DNA of 64,000 bases. It comes from Streptomyces flaveolus. Its GTDB lineage: Bacteria > Actinomycetota > Actinomycetes > Streptomycetales > Streptomycetaceae. Shown here one piece after another: positions 26,224-34,753 of this stretch (the first letter of the stretch is position 1; every line of letters starts with the position of its first letter). Below the pieces are notes generated by a model. That model saw nothing but the letters and a program-made list of their open reading frames with translations. It searched no databases and was not told the origin of the DNA. The translations under genes and the position numbers were made by a program. The stretch lies in contig NZ_JNWV01000050.1 of NCBI RefSeq assembly GCF_000716535.1, positions 1 to 64,000 on the forward strand. Direction: 5' to 3'.

Positions 26224-27651
26224 ATGCGCCGTTCGAAAATCGTCTGTACTCTCGGCCCCGCGGTCGACTCCCACGAGATGCTCGTCGCCATGATCGAGGC
26301 GGGCATGAACGTGGCCCGGTTCAACTTCAGCCACGGCACCCACGCCGAGCACCAGGCGCGGTACGACCGCGTCCGGGCCGCCTCCAAGGAGACCGGCCGT
26401 CCCATCGGCGTCCTCGCCGACCTGCAGGGCCCGAAGATCCGCCTGGAGACCTTCGCCGAGGGTCCGGTCGAGCTGGAACGCGGTGACGAGTTCGTCATCA
26501 CGACCGAGGACGTGCCGGGTGACAAGCACATCTGCGGTACGACGTACAAGGGGCTGCCGGGCGACGTCTCGCGCGGCGACCAGGTCCTGATCAACGACGG
26601 CAACGTCGAACTGAAGGTCCTGGACGTCGAGGGCCCGCGGGTGAAGACGATCGTCATCGAGGGCGGTGTCGTCTCCGACCACAAGGGCATCAACCTGCCC
26701 GGCACGGCAGTCAACGTGCCCGCGCTGAGCGACAAGGACGTCGAGGACCTGCGCTTCGCCCTCCGCATGGGCTGCGACCTGGTCGCGCTGTCCTTCGTCC
26801 GGGACGCCAAGGACGTCCACGACGTCCACCGCGTCATGGACGAGGAGGGCCGCCGTGTCCCCGTCATCGCCAAGGTGGAGAAGCCGCAGGCGGTGGAGAA
26901 CATGGAGGACGTCGTGATGGCGTTCGACGGCGTGATGGTCGCCCGCGGTGACCTCGCCGTCGAGTACCCGCTCGAAAAGGTCCCCATGGTGCAGAAGCGC
27001 CTGATCGAGCTGTGCCGGCGCAACGCCAAGCCGGTGATCGTCGCGACCCAGATGATGGAGTCGATGATCACCAACTCGCGTCCGACCCGCGCCGAGGCCT
27101 CCGACGTCGCCAACGCGATCCTGGACGGCGCCGACGCGGTCATGCTGTCGGCCGAGTCCAGCGTGGGCGCCTACCCGATCGAGACGGTCAAGACCATGTC
27201 GAAGATCGTCACCGCGGCCGAGCAGGAACTGCTCTCCAAGGGCCTGCAGCCGCTGGTGCCGGGCAAGAAGCCGCGCACCCAGGGCGGTTCGGTGGCCCGC
27301 GCGGCCTGCGAGATCGCCGACTTCCTCGGCGGCAAGGGCCTGGTCGCCTTCACCCAGTCCGGCGACACCGCGCGACGGCTCTCCCGCTACCGCGCGACCC
27401 AGCCGATCATCGCCTTCACCACCGACGAGGGCACCCGTAACCAGCTCACCCTGAGCTGGGGCGTCGAGTCGCACGTCGTGCCGTTCGTGAACACCACCGA
27501 CGAGATGGTCGACCTGGTGGACCAGGAGATCGCCCGGCTCGGCCGCTTCGAGACGGGCGACACCCTCATCATCACCGCCGGCTCGCCCCCCGGGGTCCCC
27601 GGCACCACCAACATGCTCCGCGTCCACCACGTGGGCACCATGAGCAACTGA
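26224..27651 (+). CDS. pyk: Pyruvate kinase
   Basis: 475 residues; phosphoenolpyruvate plus ADP to pyruvate plus ATP. N-terminal MRRSKIVCTLGPA, catalytic-site VIAKVEKPQAVENM with Lys and Glu, MVARGDLAVEYPLE, and MMESMITNSRPTRAEASDVA. The C-terminal regulatory domain is complete. No ribosome site upstream, in line with a leaderless mRNA. Followed by a strong terminator. From memory one of two pyk paralogs in Streptomyces. Confidence 0.96.
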   Translation: MRRSKIVCTLGPAVDSHEMLVAMIEAGMNVARFNFSHGTHAEHQARYDRVRAASKETGRPIGVLADLQGPKIRLETFAEGPVELERGDEFVITTEDVPGDKHICGTTYKGLPGDVSRGDQVLINDGNVELKVLDVEGPRVKTIVIEGGVVSDHKGINLPGTAVNVPALSDKDVEDLRFALRMGCDLVALSFVRDAKDVHDVHRVMDEEGRRVPVIAKVEKPQAVENMEDVVMAFDGVMVARGDLAVEYPLEKVPMVQKRLIELCRRNAKPVIVATQMMESMITNSRPTRAEASDVANAILDGADAVMLSAESSVGAYPIETVKTMSKIVTAAEQELLSKGLQPLVPGKKPRTQGGSVARAACEIADFLGGKGLVAFTQSGDTARRLSRYRATQPIIAFTTDEGTRNQLTLSWGVESHVVPFVNTTDEMVDLVDQEIARLGRFETGDTLIITAGSPPGVPGTTNMLRVHHVGTMSN

Positions 27652-27680
27652 CCGGTCCCGCAAGGGTCTTGAACGGCACC

Positions 27681-27711
27681 AAGGGCGCCCCCTGGGACAG
27701 GGGGCGCCCTT
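27681..27711 (+). terminator. pyk terminator
   Basis: Perfect 11-bp arms AAGGGCGCCCC (27681-27691) and GGGGCGCCCTT (27701-27711) with a 9-base loop, between convergent pyk and the Ser-rich secreted protein gene. Confidence 0.8.
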
Positions 27712-27748
27712 GGCGTTGTGCGGCTCCCGAACCGGCTTGTACGACCGC

Positions 27749-29179
27749 TCAGTCGGTCGTGTACACGTGCATGCCGGGCACGTGCAGGTTGCCGCCGAAC
27801 TGCGCCGCCTGGACCACCTTGACGTTGGTGAAGTAGATCAGCGGGATGTTCAGCGGGGGCGGGCTGTCGGGGCTGAAGGTCACCGGGATCAGCCCGAACA
27901 GGTTGCCCGAGATGCTCTCGGTGTACATCACCGTGTCGCCGCCGGTGATGGTGGACGTCGAGCCCTTGGCCGCCTGGACGTGGTACGTCTTGTTCGCCTG
28001 CTTGTCCTTCACCGTCTGGTGCAGGTCGCCGATGTCGGTGCCGCCGGAGATGACGTACTTCAGCACCTTCTTGGTGGTGCCGTTGGCCGTCTTCACCTCG
28101 ACGATCCCCTGGTAGTTGGCGCCCTTGAGGAGCAGGGAGCTGGCGTTCAGGTACCACGGGTCGTCCGCCACCGGCACCTTGTTGTCGACGCCGCCCTCGT
28201 CGTCCGTGGCCACCGGGCAGTCGTCGGCGGAGGCGGACTCGCTCGCGGACGGGCTCGGCGTGGCCGACGCGGTCGCGTCACCGGCCGCCTTGGTGGCGTC
28301 CCCGGCCGTCTTGGAGACGGTGCCGGCGGTGCCCTCGACGGTGTCCTTGACCGTGTCCGTGGCCTTCTTCACCGTGTCCTTGACGGTGTCGGAGGTGCCG
28401 CCGGACTCCTCGCCGCCGCCGGACGAGGTGTCCTTGGACGACGTGTCCGTGGTGTCCGCGGCGGACGACTGCGACGCGGACGGAGTCGGGGCCGGCGTCT
28501 GCGACGACGTACCGGAGTCCTTGTCGCCACCGGTGAGGAGGTCACCGAGGGTGTCGCCGATGGTGTCGAGGACGTTCCCGCCGCTCTGGGTCTGCGTCGG
28601 CGTGGTCGTGTCACCACCGGAAGACGACCCCGAACCGGTATCCGAGCCCGAACCGGAGCCCGCCGAACCGGAGTCCGAGGAGCCGGAGCCGGAGCCGGAG
28701 CCGGAGTCCGAACCGGAGTCGGAGGACCCCGAGGTCGCGGTCGGCTCGGGCGTGTCCTTGTCGTCGGAACCTGAATCCGACGAAGAGGTGCCGCCCGGCT
28801 CCTGTGTCTTCCCGCTCCCGGTGGTCTCCGACGGCGACGGCGAGGCCGGCGTGCTCTGAGACGCGGACGGCGACGGCGAGGCCGAGGGGTCCTTGGTGCC
28901 GTCGTCCAGCGCCTTGACGCAGTCCTTGTACTCGTCGGCCGTCAGGCTCTTCGCCGACGTCGACGGGGACGGGCTGCCGTTGTTGTCGGCGAGGGCGAGC
29001 GTGGAGGTGAAGCCCATGCCCATGAGCACCGCCGTGGGCATGGCCACCGAGGCTATCGCCTTGCCGGCCGGCATGTGGAACCTGGTGAACAGCGGCTTTC
29101 TGGGGGCCGCGTGGCGGGGCCCGGTTCTCGCGCGTGACCCGTCCACGTCGGTCCCGCGGGTCACCTCGTCAGCCGGCAC
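27749..29179 (-). CDS. Putative secreted protein with long Ser/Gly/Thr/Pro-rich linker and conserved C-terminal domain
   Basis: 476 residues. Charged N terminus, then a signal-like hydrophobic stretch (AIASVAMPTAVLMGMGFTSTLALA). Next is a ~260-residue low-complexity region of Ser-Gly, Ser-Asp and Ser-Pro repeats with a helical KDTVKKATDTVKDTVEGT part. The C-terminal ~150 residues look like an ordered beta domain: NASSLLLKGANYQGIVEVKT, ISGGTDIGDLHQTV, FGGNLHVPGMHVYTTD. GTG at 29179 with GGGAGG 5 bases upstream; it overlaps the DUF6114 gene end by 11 bases. Probably cell-surface linked. Function unknown; conserved beside DUF6114/DUF6230 in Streptomyces. Confidence 0.75.
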   Translation of the reverse strand: MPADEVTRGTDVDGSRARTGPRHAAPRKPLFTRFHMPAGKAIASVAMPTAVLMGMGFTSTLALADNNGSPSPSTSAKSLTADEYKDCVKALDDGTKDPSASPSPSASQSTPASPSPSETTGSGKTQEPGGTSSSDSGSDDKDTPEPTATSGSSDSGSDSGSGSGSGSSDSGSAGSGSGSDTGSGSSSGGDTTTPTQTQSGGNVLDTIGDTLGDLLTGGDKDSGTSSQTPAPTPSASQSSAADTTDTSSKDTSSGGGEESGGTSDTVKDTVKKATDTVKDTVEGTAGTVSKTAGDATKAAGDATASATPSPSASESASADDCPVATDDEGGVDNKVPVADDPWYLNASSLLLKGANYQGIVEVKTANGTTKKVLKYVISGGTDIGDLHQTVKDKQANKTYHVQAAKGSTSTITGGDTVMYTESISGNLFGLIPVTFSPDSPPPLNIPLIYFTNVKVVQAAQFGGNLHVPGMHVYTTD

Positions 29180-29759
29180 TGTGCCTCCCGTTCGCCCCGT
29201 TGGCCGGGCTCGTTCCTGACAGGTCGTTCTCCCACGGCGCCTTGTACGGCCCGGCCGGGCCCGCGTCGGCCGCCGTGGTCGTGCCCTGGTGCGGCAGCGG
29301 AGCCGTGTCGGGGGCACCGCCCTCGTCCGGGGTGGCCTCGGCCGGCGGCTGCTCCTGCGGAGGCGTGCCCGGCGCCCAGGCCACGGCCAGCGCCCCGCCG
29401 ACCAGGGCGAGCAGGAAGCCCATGACGAAGCCGCCGAAGTTGGACACGGGGATGGACACCAGCGCGAGCAGGATCGCGGCGACGCCCGCGAAGGTCCGTA
29501 CGTGCTTCTGGAACCAGAGGCTGATGCCCAGGACGATGAGCAGCACACCGATGATCAGGGATCCGGCTCCCGCGGTGGTCGCCATGGCCAGCGTCAGGTG
29601 TCCGAGCTGGAGGTGGGCGTACGGGAAGTACATGATCGGAAAGCCACCGAGCATGACGAACAGACCGGCCCAGAACGGCCGCGTGCCCCGCCAGGCGCGG
29701 AACTGCAGCCTCCGGCGGGTGAACTGGCCGGATGCGGCGGCAGGAGTCTCGGCGCTCAT
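29169..29759 (-). CDS. DUF6114-type membrane protein
   Basis: 196 residues, four predicted membrane helices (FWAGLFVMLGGFPIMYFPYA, LTLAMATTAGAGSLIIGVLL, FAGVAAILLALVSI, FGGFVMGFLLALVGGALAVA) and a ~65-residue Pro/Ala-rich cytoplasmic or external tail. ATG at 29759. Its 3' end overlaps the Ser-rich secreted gene, so the two are coupled. The family is found almost only in Streptomyces and relatives; no role is known to me. Confidence 0.82.
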   Translation of the reverse strand: MSAETPAAASGQFTRRRLQFRAWRGTRPFWAGLFVMLGGFPIMYFPYAHLQLGHLTLAMATTAGAGSLIIGVLLIVLGISLWFQKHVRTFAGVAAILLALVSIPVSNFGGFVMGFLLALVGGALAVAWAPGTPPQEQPPAEATPDEGGAPDTAPLPHQGTTTAADAGPAGPYKAPWENDLSGTSPANGANGRHSAG

Positions 29760-29832
29760 GGAAAACAGCTCCCTGGTGCGGCGTTGCTGTGGTGGTGATG
29801 TGTGCCACGTGTGAGGACGCGGCCGGAGTGTG

Positions 29833-29867
29833 GACGGGCGGGGGCGCCACCGGCTCCCCCGCCCGTC
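29833..29867 (-). terminator. Terminator after DUF6230 gene
   Basis: Perfect 12-bp arms GACGGGCGGGGG (29833-29844) and CCCCCGCCCGTC (29856-29867), right after the DUF6230 stop and before the DUF6114 gene. It should reduce read-through from the first gene of the cluster to the next two. Confidence 0.7.
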
Positions 29868-29876
29868 AGCGAGTGC

Positions 29877-30515
29877 TTAGTAGCACTCCTTGACACCCGT
29901 CGACAGCGACATCTTCAGGCCGCTGAGCTTGAAGGTTCCGGCGGTGGTCGCCCACGCCGTCTGCTTCACGTCGGACAGCGTGGCCTTGTCGGCCTGCTGG
30001 GCGAACCCGTACGGGTTGGCCTGCTCGCCGCCGCCCTTCATGCCCGGACCCTTGGAGGCGTCCTTGGCGGCCACACCGATGTCGATGTTCTCGAACGTCG
30101 CGTCGGCGTTGAGGTCGGCGACGTCGATGTAGATGTTGTCGGCCTGGACCTTCTCGGCGCCCGCGCCGCCGGCCCGCAGGATCAGGCTGACGTTGCCGAA
30201 GATCGGCACGTCGGGCGTGACCACGGACTGGCACAGGTTGGTGATCTCGGCGTGCTTGAACGCCGAGACGGCCACCGGGTGCGCCGTCTTCTTGCCGTCC
30301 AGCGTGTAGCCGCTGTCGATGGCGCCGTACTGCGAGAAGCCGGTGCCGACGAGCTGGTCGGCGGACACCTTGAACGACTGGCCGGACACGCTGAACGAGG
30401 CCGCGAGAGCGCCCTGCGCGAGCGCGACACCTATACACGCCGTGGCGGCCACGCTGGGCACCATGACCACAGCGAACCGCTTCCATCTGGTCCCGCCACG
30501 CACCTGGGACTCCAT
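29877..30515 (-). CDS. DUF6230-type secreted/surface protein
   Basis: 212 residues. Short charged lead, a hydrophobic segment (FAVVMVPSVAATACIGVALA) ending ALAAS as a signal peptide or anchor, then a beta-rich domain with SFSVSGQSFKVSADQLVGTG, two cysteines far apart (LCQ and the C-terminal KECY), and FKLSGLKMSLSTGV. Similar proteins are sometimes annotated as cholesterol esterase, but I see no Ser-hydrolase motif, so I do not follow that. ATG at 30515 with a very strong AAGGAGG site, suggesting high expression. Confidence 0.8.
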   Translation of the reverse strand: MESQVRGGTRWKRFAVVMVPSVAATACIGVALAQGALAASFSVSGQSFKVSADQLVGTGFSQYGAIDSGYTLDGKKTAHPVAVSAFKHAEITNLCQSVVTPDVPIFGNVSLILRAGGAGAEKVQADNIYIDVADLNADATFENIDIGVAAKDASKGPGMKGGGEQANPYGFAQQADKATLSDVKQTAWATTAGTFKLSGLKMSLSTGVKECY

Positions 30516-30892
30516 ATTTCCTCCTTCTCGGACGTACATCTCCTGGCCCGGGCTCGCCCCGAATCAGCGGCTCAGCCGGGCAGGGATGGGAGAAGTGCTA
30601 CGTCCTCGGGAAGGAGAGCGCCCGCGCTCGGCGGCGCGAACCGCGCCCGAATCACCGGCGATCACCCCCGAGCGACAACCACTGGTCGCGCCTGACACGC
30701 ATCACGCACAACCCTGCTGGACAGGCTTCGCCGACCGGCGAAGACCCCCCTGCCCTAGACCCGGCGCCACTGCCGCCGGCTCTGCTCGGTGGGGACCCAG
30801 AGTCTCCCGGTGACCCGACCGGCTGCCGGGGTACGGGAATGGACCGAGCGTCGCCGATCGTGGTGCATTCTCGGCCCGGGCACAAGGGGGTT

Positions 30893-31066
30893 CGTTACTG
30901 GCTAGTAACGGCGGGATAACCGGAGGACGACCGACCGGTCTCGAAGTGCCACGCTCGGTGGCATCACAGGGCAGAGCAAAGCCGTTGATCCCTGGACGAA
31001 TCCAGACAGAGCAACGGCCTCGATTTACTCGGAGTAACAGTGACCGCGATTACCAAGATTTGGTAA
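30893..31066. promoter_or_regulatory. Cluster of dyads upstream of DUF6230 gene
   Basis: In the 624-base gap 30516-31139: CGTTACT-N4-AGTAACG (30893-30910); nested stem with outer arms GCCGTTG (30981-30987)/CAACGGC (31012-31018) and inner CTGGA-CGAA-TCCAG (30992-31005); TTACT-N3-AGTAA (31025-31037); TTACCAA-N3-TTGGTAA (31050-31066). The first and third share TTACT/AGTAA arms, like TetR operators near lipid genes. No protein-coding gene is convincing in this gap. Confidence 0.5.
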
Positions 31067-31104
31067 AGCGCGGCCACCGCGACGCTTCGTCGGCAAACCT
31101 TTCA

Positions 31105-31125
31105 CCCCGGCATCACAAGCCGGGG
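31105..31125 (-). terminator. Hairpin after the thioredoxin-TPR gene
   Basis: CCCCGGC (31105-31111) and GCCGGGG (31119-31125), 15 bases beyond the stop on the minus strand. Confidence 0.5.
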
Positions 31126-31139
31126 CGTTTAGCGACTGG

Positions 31140-32111
31140 TCAGAACAGGGCGCGCGCCAGCGCCCTGCGTGCGCCCACCACGCGCGGGTCCTCCTGGCCC
31201 ACGACCTCGAACAGCTCCAGCAACCGGAGCCGTACCGCCTCCCGGTCGTCACCCGCGGTGCGCTGCACGGTCTCGATGAGCCTCCCGAAGGCGTCCTCGA
31301 CGTGCCCGCCCACCAGGTCCAGGTCGGCGGCGGCGATCTGCGCCTGCGCGTCCTTCGGCTTCTCGGCGGCCTCCTGGCGCACCTTCTGCGGGTCCATCCC
31401 CTGCACCCGCTGGAGCAACTCGGCCTGCGCCAGGCCCAGTTTGGCCTCCGGGTGGGCCGGGTCGTCGGCCAGCACGTTCTTGTACGCCTGGACGGCCCCG
31501 GCCAGGTCTCCGGCGTCCAGCGCCTGCGCGGCGGCGTTCAGCGCGGCCTCGTACGGCCCCTCGGGCGCCGCGGCCTGCGGGGCACCGCCCGGCTCCGCGT
31601 CCGGGTCGACGGTCAGGCCGGTGAGCCCGAAGCGCTGCTCGGCGACCGCCACCAACTGGTCCAGGGTCTGCCGGATCTGCTGCTCGCCGGCCACCCCCTG
31701 GAACAGCGGCAGCGCCTGGCCCGCCACGACGGCGAACACGGCCGGGATGCCCTGGATCCCGAACTGCTGCATCAGCATCTGGTTGGCGTCGACGTCGATC
31801 TTGGCGAGGAGGAAGCGCCCGTTGTACTCGACGGCCAGCCGCTCCAGGACCGGGCTCAGCTGCTTGCAGGGCTGACACCACTCGGCCCAGAAGTCGATGA
31901 CGACCGGGACTTCGGCGGAGCGCTGCAGGACGTCCTGCTCGAAACCCGCCTCATCGACGTCGATGACGAGATCGGCCGGGGAGACGGCCCCCGTCCCGCC
32001 CTGCCGGGCGGCTTCGGCGCGCGCCTGCTCCGCCTTGGCCTTGGCCTCCTGGGCCGCCTTCACCGCGGCGAGGTCGACGACACCGCTCATGGACATGTTC
32101 CGTGGCTGCAT
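31140..32111 (-). CDS. Thioredoxin-TPR co-chaperone (CnoX/YbbN-like)
   Basis: 323 residues. A short Ala/Lys-rich coiled lead (KAAQEAKAKAEQARAEAARQ), a thioredoxin domain near 60-165 with active site WCQPCK and cis-Pro GIPAVFAV, then TPR-like helices (ALDAGDLAGAVQAYKNVLAD, HPEAKLGLAQAELLQ) and a C-terminal helical domain. This arrangement matches YbbN/CnoX proteins, which protect clients from over-oxidation and hand them to chaperonins. ATG at 32111 with GGGAGGA 7 bases upstream; an upstream ATG at 32174 lacks a site. A dyad at 32219-32235 lies in its promoter region. Confidence 0.88.
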   Translation of the reverse strand: MQPRNMSMSGVVDLAAVKAAQEAKAKAEQARAEAARQGGTGAVSPADLVIDVDEAGFEQDVLQRSAEVPVVIDFWAEWCQPCKQLSPVLERLAVEYNGRFLLAKIDVDANQMLMQQFGIQGIPAVFAVVAGQALPLFQGVAGEQQIRQTLDQLVAVAEQRFGLTGLTVDPDAEPGGAPQAAAPEGPYEAALNAAAQALDAGDLAGAVQAYKNVLADDPAHPEAKLGLAQAELLQRVQGMDPQKVRQEAAEKPKDAQAQIAAADLDLVGGHVEDAFGRLIETVQRTAGDDREAVRLRLLELFEVVGQEDPRVVGARRALARALF

Positions 32112-32218
32112 GCGTCTATCCTCCCCCGATCCCGCGCCTGATGAAAAAAACGATGTGCGGCGCCGGGTCCCCACCCACGCCTGACGGTCGTCGCTCGTGT
32201 ACGTCCCTCACGAGCTTT

Positions 32219-32235
32219 CGCTACGACCCGTAGCG
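32219..32235. promoter_or_regulatory. Operator-like dyad between thioredoxin-TPR gene and tetR
   Basis: CGCTACG-ACC-CGTAGCG, 7-bp perfect arms, in the divergent promoter region (32112-32318). It may be the site of the adjacent TetR protein. Confidence 0.4.
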
Positions 32236-32318
32236 TAATGCCATGAGGGCACCGCGCGACACCACGCCCCGGTGATCTCCCTCACGACCGCACAGATCCC
32301 GCCGGTTATGGTCAAGGG

Positions 32319-32981
32319 ATGCAGAGCCGCACTCCCGCCAGCCGTACCGGGCGCCCGCGCAGCGCCGCCGCGGACACCGCGATCCTGGCCGCGACCCGGG
32401 AGGCTCTGGTCGAACTCGGCTGGTCGAAACTCACCCTGGGAGACGTCGCCACCCGGGCCGGGGTTGCGAAGACGACGCTCTACCGCCGCTGGGCCGGCAA
32501 GAACGAGCTGGTGGTGGACGCCGTGGCGGAGCTCTTCGACGAGCTGGAGCTCCCCGACCGCGGCAGCCTCGCCGCCGACATCGAGGGCGTCGTCCTCCAG
32601 TTCGCGGCCATCCTCGCCCGCCCGGAGGCCCGGAGCGGCCTGATGGCGGTGGTCGCCGAGGCCACCCGCGACGACGCCCTGCGCGAACGCATCCGTGCCT
32701 CCATCGTGGACCGCCAGATGCGGTTGGTCCTGGAGGGCCGCGCCCGGGCCCAGCGGCGCGGCGAACTCCCCCCGGAACCGGACCCCCGCGAGTCCGCCCG
32801 CACGGTGGACCTCATCTTCGACGTGGTCGCGGGCGCGGTGGTCCACCGCACCCTGGTCAGCGGCAAGCCGGCGGACGAGAACTGGGTCCGCAGCTTCACG
32901 CGGGTACTTCTTCTGGGCCTGGCCTCCCAGGCGACCGAGCAGGGCGGAGCCCCCTGGGAGGTCGGTGACAGGGGCGCCTAG
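32319..32981 (+). CDS. TetR-family regulator
   Basis: 220 residues. HTH: ALVELGWSKLTLGDVATRAG then VAKTTLYRRWAGKNELVVDA, of the TetR/AcrR type with a long C-terminal ligand domain (TetR_C-like, with DLIFDVVAGAVVHRTLVSG). The ATG at 32319 has AAGGG close upstream. Its stop shares the bases CTAG (32978-32981) with the stop of the convergent icmA, so the two mRNAs overlap. Possible targets are itself, the divergent thioredoxin-TPR gene, or icmA, which has its own palindrome. Confidence 0.9.
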   Translation: MQSRTPASRTGRPRSAAADTAILAATREALVELGWSKLTLGDVATRAGVAKTTLYRRWAGKNELVVDAVAELFDELELPDRGSLAADIEGVVLQFAAILARPEARSGLMAVVAEATRDDALRERIRASIVDRQMRLVLEGRARAQRRGELPPEPDPRESARTVDLIFDVVAGAVVHRTLVSGKPADENWVRSFTRVLLLGLASQATEQGGAPWEVGDRGA

Positions 32982-34678
32982 AAGCCGGCCGGCTCGGTGT
33001 ACACCCCCCACTCGTCCCGCAGCACCCCGCAGATCTCGCCCAGTGTCGCCTCGGCGCGCACCGCCTCCAGCATCGGCTCGATCATGTTGGCCCCGGACCG
33101 AGCCGCGGCGAGCATCCCGTCCAGCGCCCCCCGCACAGCGGTCTCGTCCCGCGCCGCCTTCCGCTCGGCGAGCACCCGCACCTGCTCCCGCTCGACCTCG
33201 TGGCTCACCCGCAGGATCTCGAGGTCACCGGTGACGGACCCGGTGTGGACGTTGACGCCGACGACCTTCTTGTCGCCCTTCTCCAGCGCCTGCTGGTAGC
33301 GGAACGCGGACTCCGCGATCTCCCCGGTGAACCACCCGTCCTCGATCCCGCGCAGAATGCCGGACGTGATGGGCCCGATCGGGTGTCGCCCGTCCGGGTG
33401 AGCCCGCAGCCCCCGCTCCTTGATCTGCTCGAAGATCTTCTCCGCGTCCGCCTCGATCCGGTCGGTCAGCTGCTCGACGTACCAGGACCCGCCCAGCGGA
33501 TCGGCCACATTGGCGACCCCGGTCTCCTCCATCAGCACCTGCTGCGTGCGCAGCGCGATCTCCGCGGCCTGCTCGGAGGGCAGGGCGAGGGTCTCGTCGA
33601 GCGCGTTGGTGTGCAGCGAGTTGGTCCCGCCGAGCACGGCCGCCAGCGCCTCCACCGCCGTACGCACCACGTTGTTGTACGGCTGCTGCGCGGTCAGCGA
33701 GACTCCGGCGGTCTGCGTGTGGAACCGCAGCCACTGCGCCTTCTCGGACTTCGCGCCGTACACGTCCCGCATCCACCGCGCCCAGATCCGACGCGCCGCC
33801 CGGAACTTGGCGATCTCCTCGAAGAAGTCGACGTGCGCGTCGAAGAAGAAGGACAGGCCGGGCGCGAAGACGTCGACGTCGAGACCGCGGCTGAGCCCCA
33901 GCTCGACGTACCCGAACCCGTCCGCCAGCGTGTATGCCAGCTCCTGCGCGGCCGTGGACCCGGCCTCCCGGATGTGGTAACCGGAGACGGAGAGCGGCTT
34001 GTACGCGGGGATCCCCGCCGCGCAGTACTCCATCAGGTCGCCGATCAGCCGCAGGTGGGGCTCGGGCTGGAAGAGCCACTCCTTCTGGGCGATGTACTCC
34101 TTGAAGATGTCGGTCTGGAGGGTCCCGTTGAGCACCCCCGGATCGACGCCCTGGCGCTCGGCGGCGACCAGGTACATGCAGAAGACGGGCACGGCGGGCC
34201 CGCTGATGGTCATGGAGGTCGTCACATCCCCCAGCGGGATGTCCTTGAACAGCACCTCCATGTCGGCGGCCGAGTCGATGGCGACCCCGCAGTGCCCGAC
34301 CTCGCCGAGGGAGCGGGGATCGTCGGAGTCCCGCCCCATGAGCGTCGGCATGTCGAAGGCGACGGACAGGCCCCCGCCGCCGGCGGCGAGGATCATCTTG
34401 TACCGCTCGTTGGTCTGCTCGGCGTTGCCGAACCCGGCGAACTGCCGGATCGTCCAGGTGCGGCCGCGGTAGCCGGTCGGATGGAGCCCGCGCGTGAAGG
34501 GGTACTCCCCGGGCCAGCCGATCCGCTCGAATCCCTCGTACGTGTCGCCCGGTCGGGGCCCGTACACCGGCTCCACGGGGTCGCCGGAGAGCGTGGTGAA
34601 GTCCGCGTCGCGCTTGCGCGCGGCGTCGTAGCGGGCCTGCCAGCGGCGGCGGCCCTCCTCGATGGCGTGAGCGTCCAT
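32978..34678 (-). CDS. icmA: Isobutyryl-CoA mutase large subunit
   Basis: 566 residues, the exact length of known IcmA. With the small B12-binding subunit IcmB (not in this window) it interconverts isobutyryl-CoA and n-butyryl-CoA by radical rearrangement, supplying polyketide starters and breaking down valine. The TIM-barrel substrate domain is complete and no B12 domain follows. Residues that separate it from methylmalonyl-CoA mutase are visible: Phe80 in WTIRQFAGF (Tyr in MCM) and Gln198 in EYIAQKEW (Arg in MCM). ATG at 34678; a near-perfect 24-bp palindrome lies just upstream. The repair GTPase MeaB is encoded at 43476-44432. Confidence 0.93.
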   Translation of the reverse strand: MDAHAIEEGRRRWQARYDAARKRDADFTTLSGDPVEPVYGPRPGDTYEGFERIGWPGEYPFTRGLHPTGYRGRTWTIRQFAGFGNAEQTNERYKMILAAGGGGLSVAFDMPTLMGRDSDDPRSLGEVGHCGVAIDSAADMEVLFKDIPLGDVTTSMTISGPAVPVFCMYLVAAERQGVDPGVLNGTLQTDIFKEYIAQKEWLFQPEPHLRLIGDLMEYCAAGIPAYKPLSVSGYHIREAGSTAAQELAYTLADGFGYVELGLSRGLDVDVFAPGLSFFFDAHVDFFEEIAKFRAARRIWARWMRDVYGAKSEKAQWLRFHTQTAGVSLTAQQPYNNVVRTAVEALAAVLGGTNSLHTNALDETLALPSEQAAEIALRTQQVLMEETGVANVADPLGGSWYVEQLTDRIEADAEKIFEQIKERGLRAHPDGRHPIGPITSGILRGIEDGWFTGEIAESAFRYQQALEKGDKKVVGVNVHTGSVTGDLEILRVSHEVEREQVRVLAERKAARDETAVRGALDGMLAAARSGANMIEPMLEAVRAEATLGEICGVLRDEWGVYTEPAGF

Positions 34679-34686
34679 ACCCTCGA

Positions 34687-34710
34687 ATTTACTTGGACGT
34701 CCTAGTAAAT
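34687..34710 (-). promoter_or_regulatory. icmA operator palindrome
   Basis: ATTTACT (34687-34693) and AGTAAAT (34704-34710) flank GGACGTCC, giving a 24-bp dyad with one broken pair, 9 bases from the icmA start. At this distance it covers the transcription start, so a bound protein would repress. A TetR regulator is the best candidate. Confidence 0.65.
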
Positions 34711-34753
34711 GTCGATGGCAGACCGCCGCACGGCATCCGTACGGCGGTACCCG

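Noticed and set aside
29877..30515. Cholesterol esterase label often given to DUF6230 proteins
   Set aside because: No GxSxG or other hydrolase motif and no catalytic triad is visible.
30516..31139. Small genes in the large gap upstream of DUF6230
   Set aside because: Short frames exist (for example 30652-30885 minus) but lack ribosome sites and show biased residues; palindromes explain the region better.
32978..34678. Methylmalonyl-CoA mutase
   Set aside because: Phe80 and Gln198 replace the Tyr and Arg of methylmalonyl-CoA mutase and the B12 domain is absent, as in IcmA.
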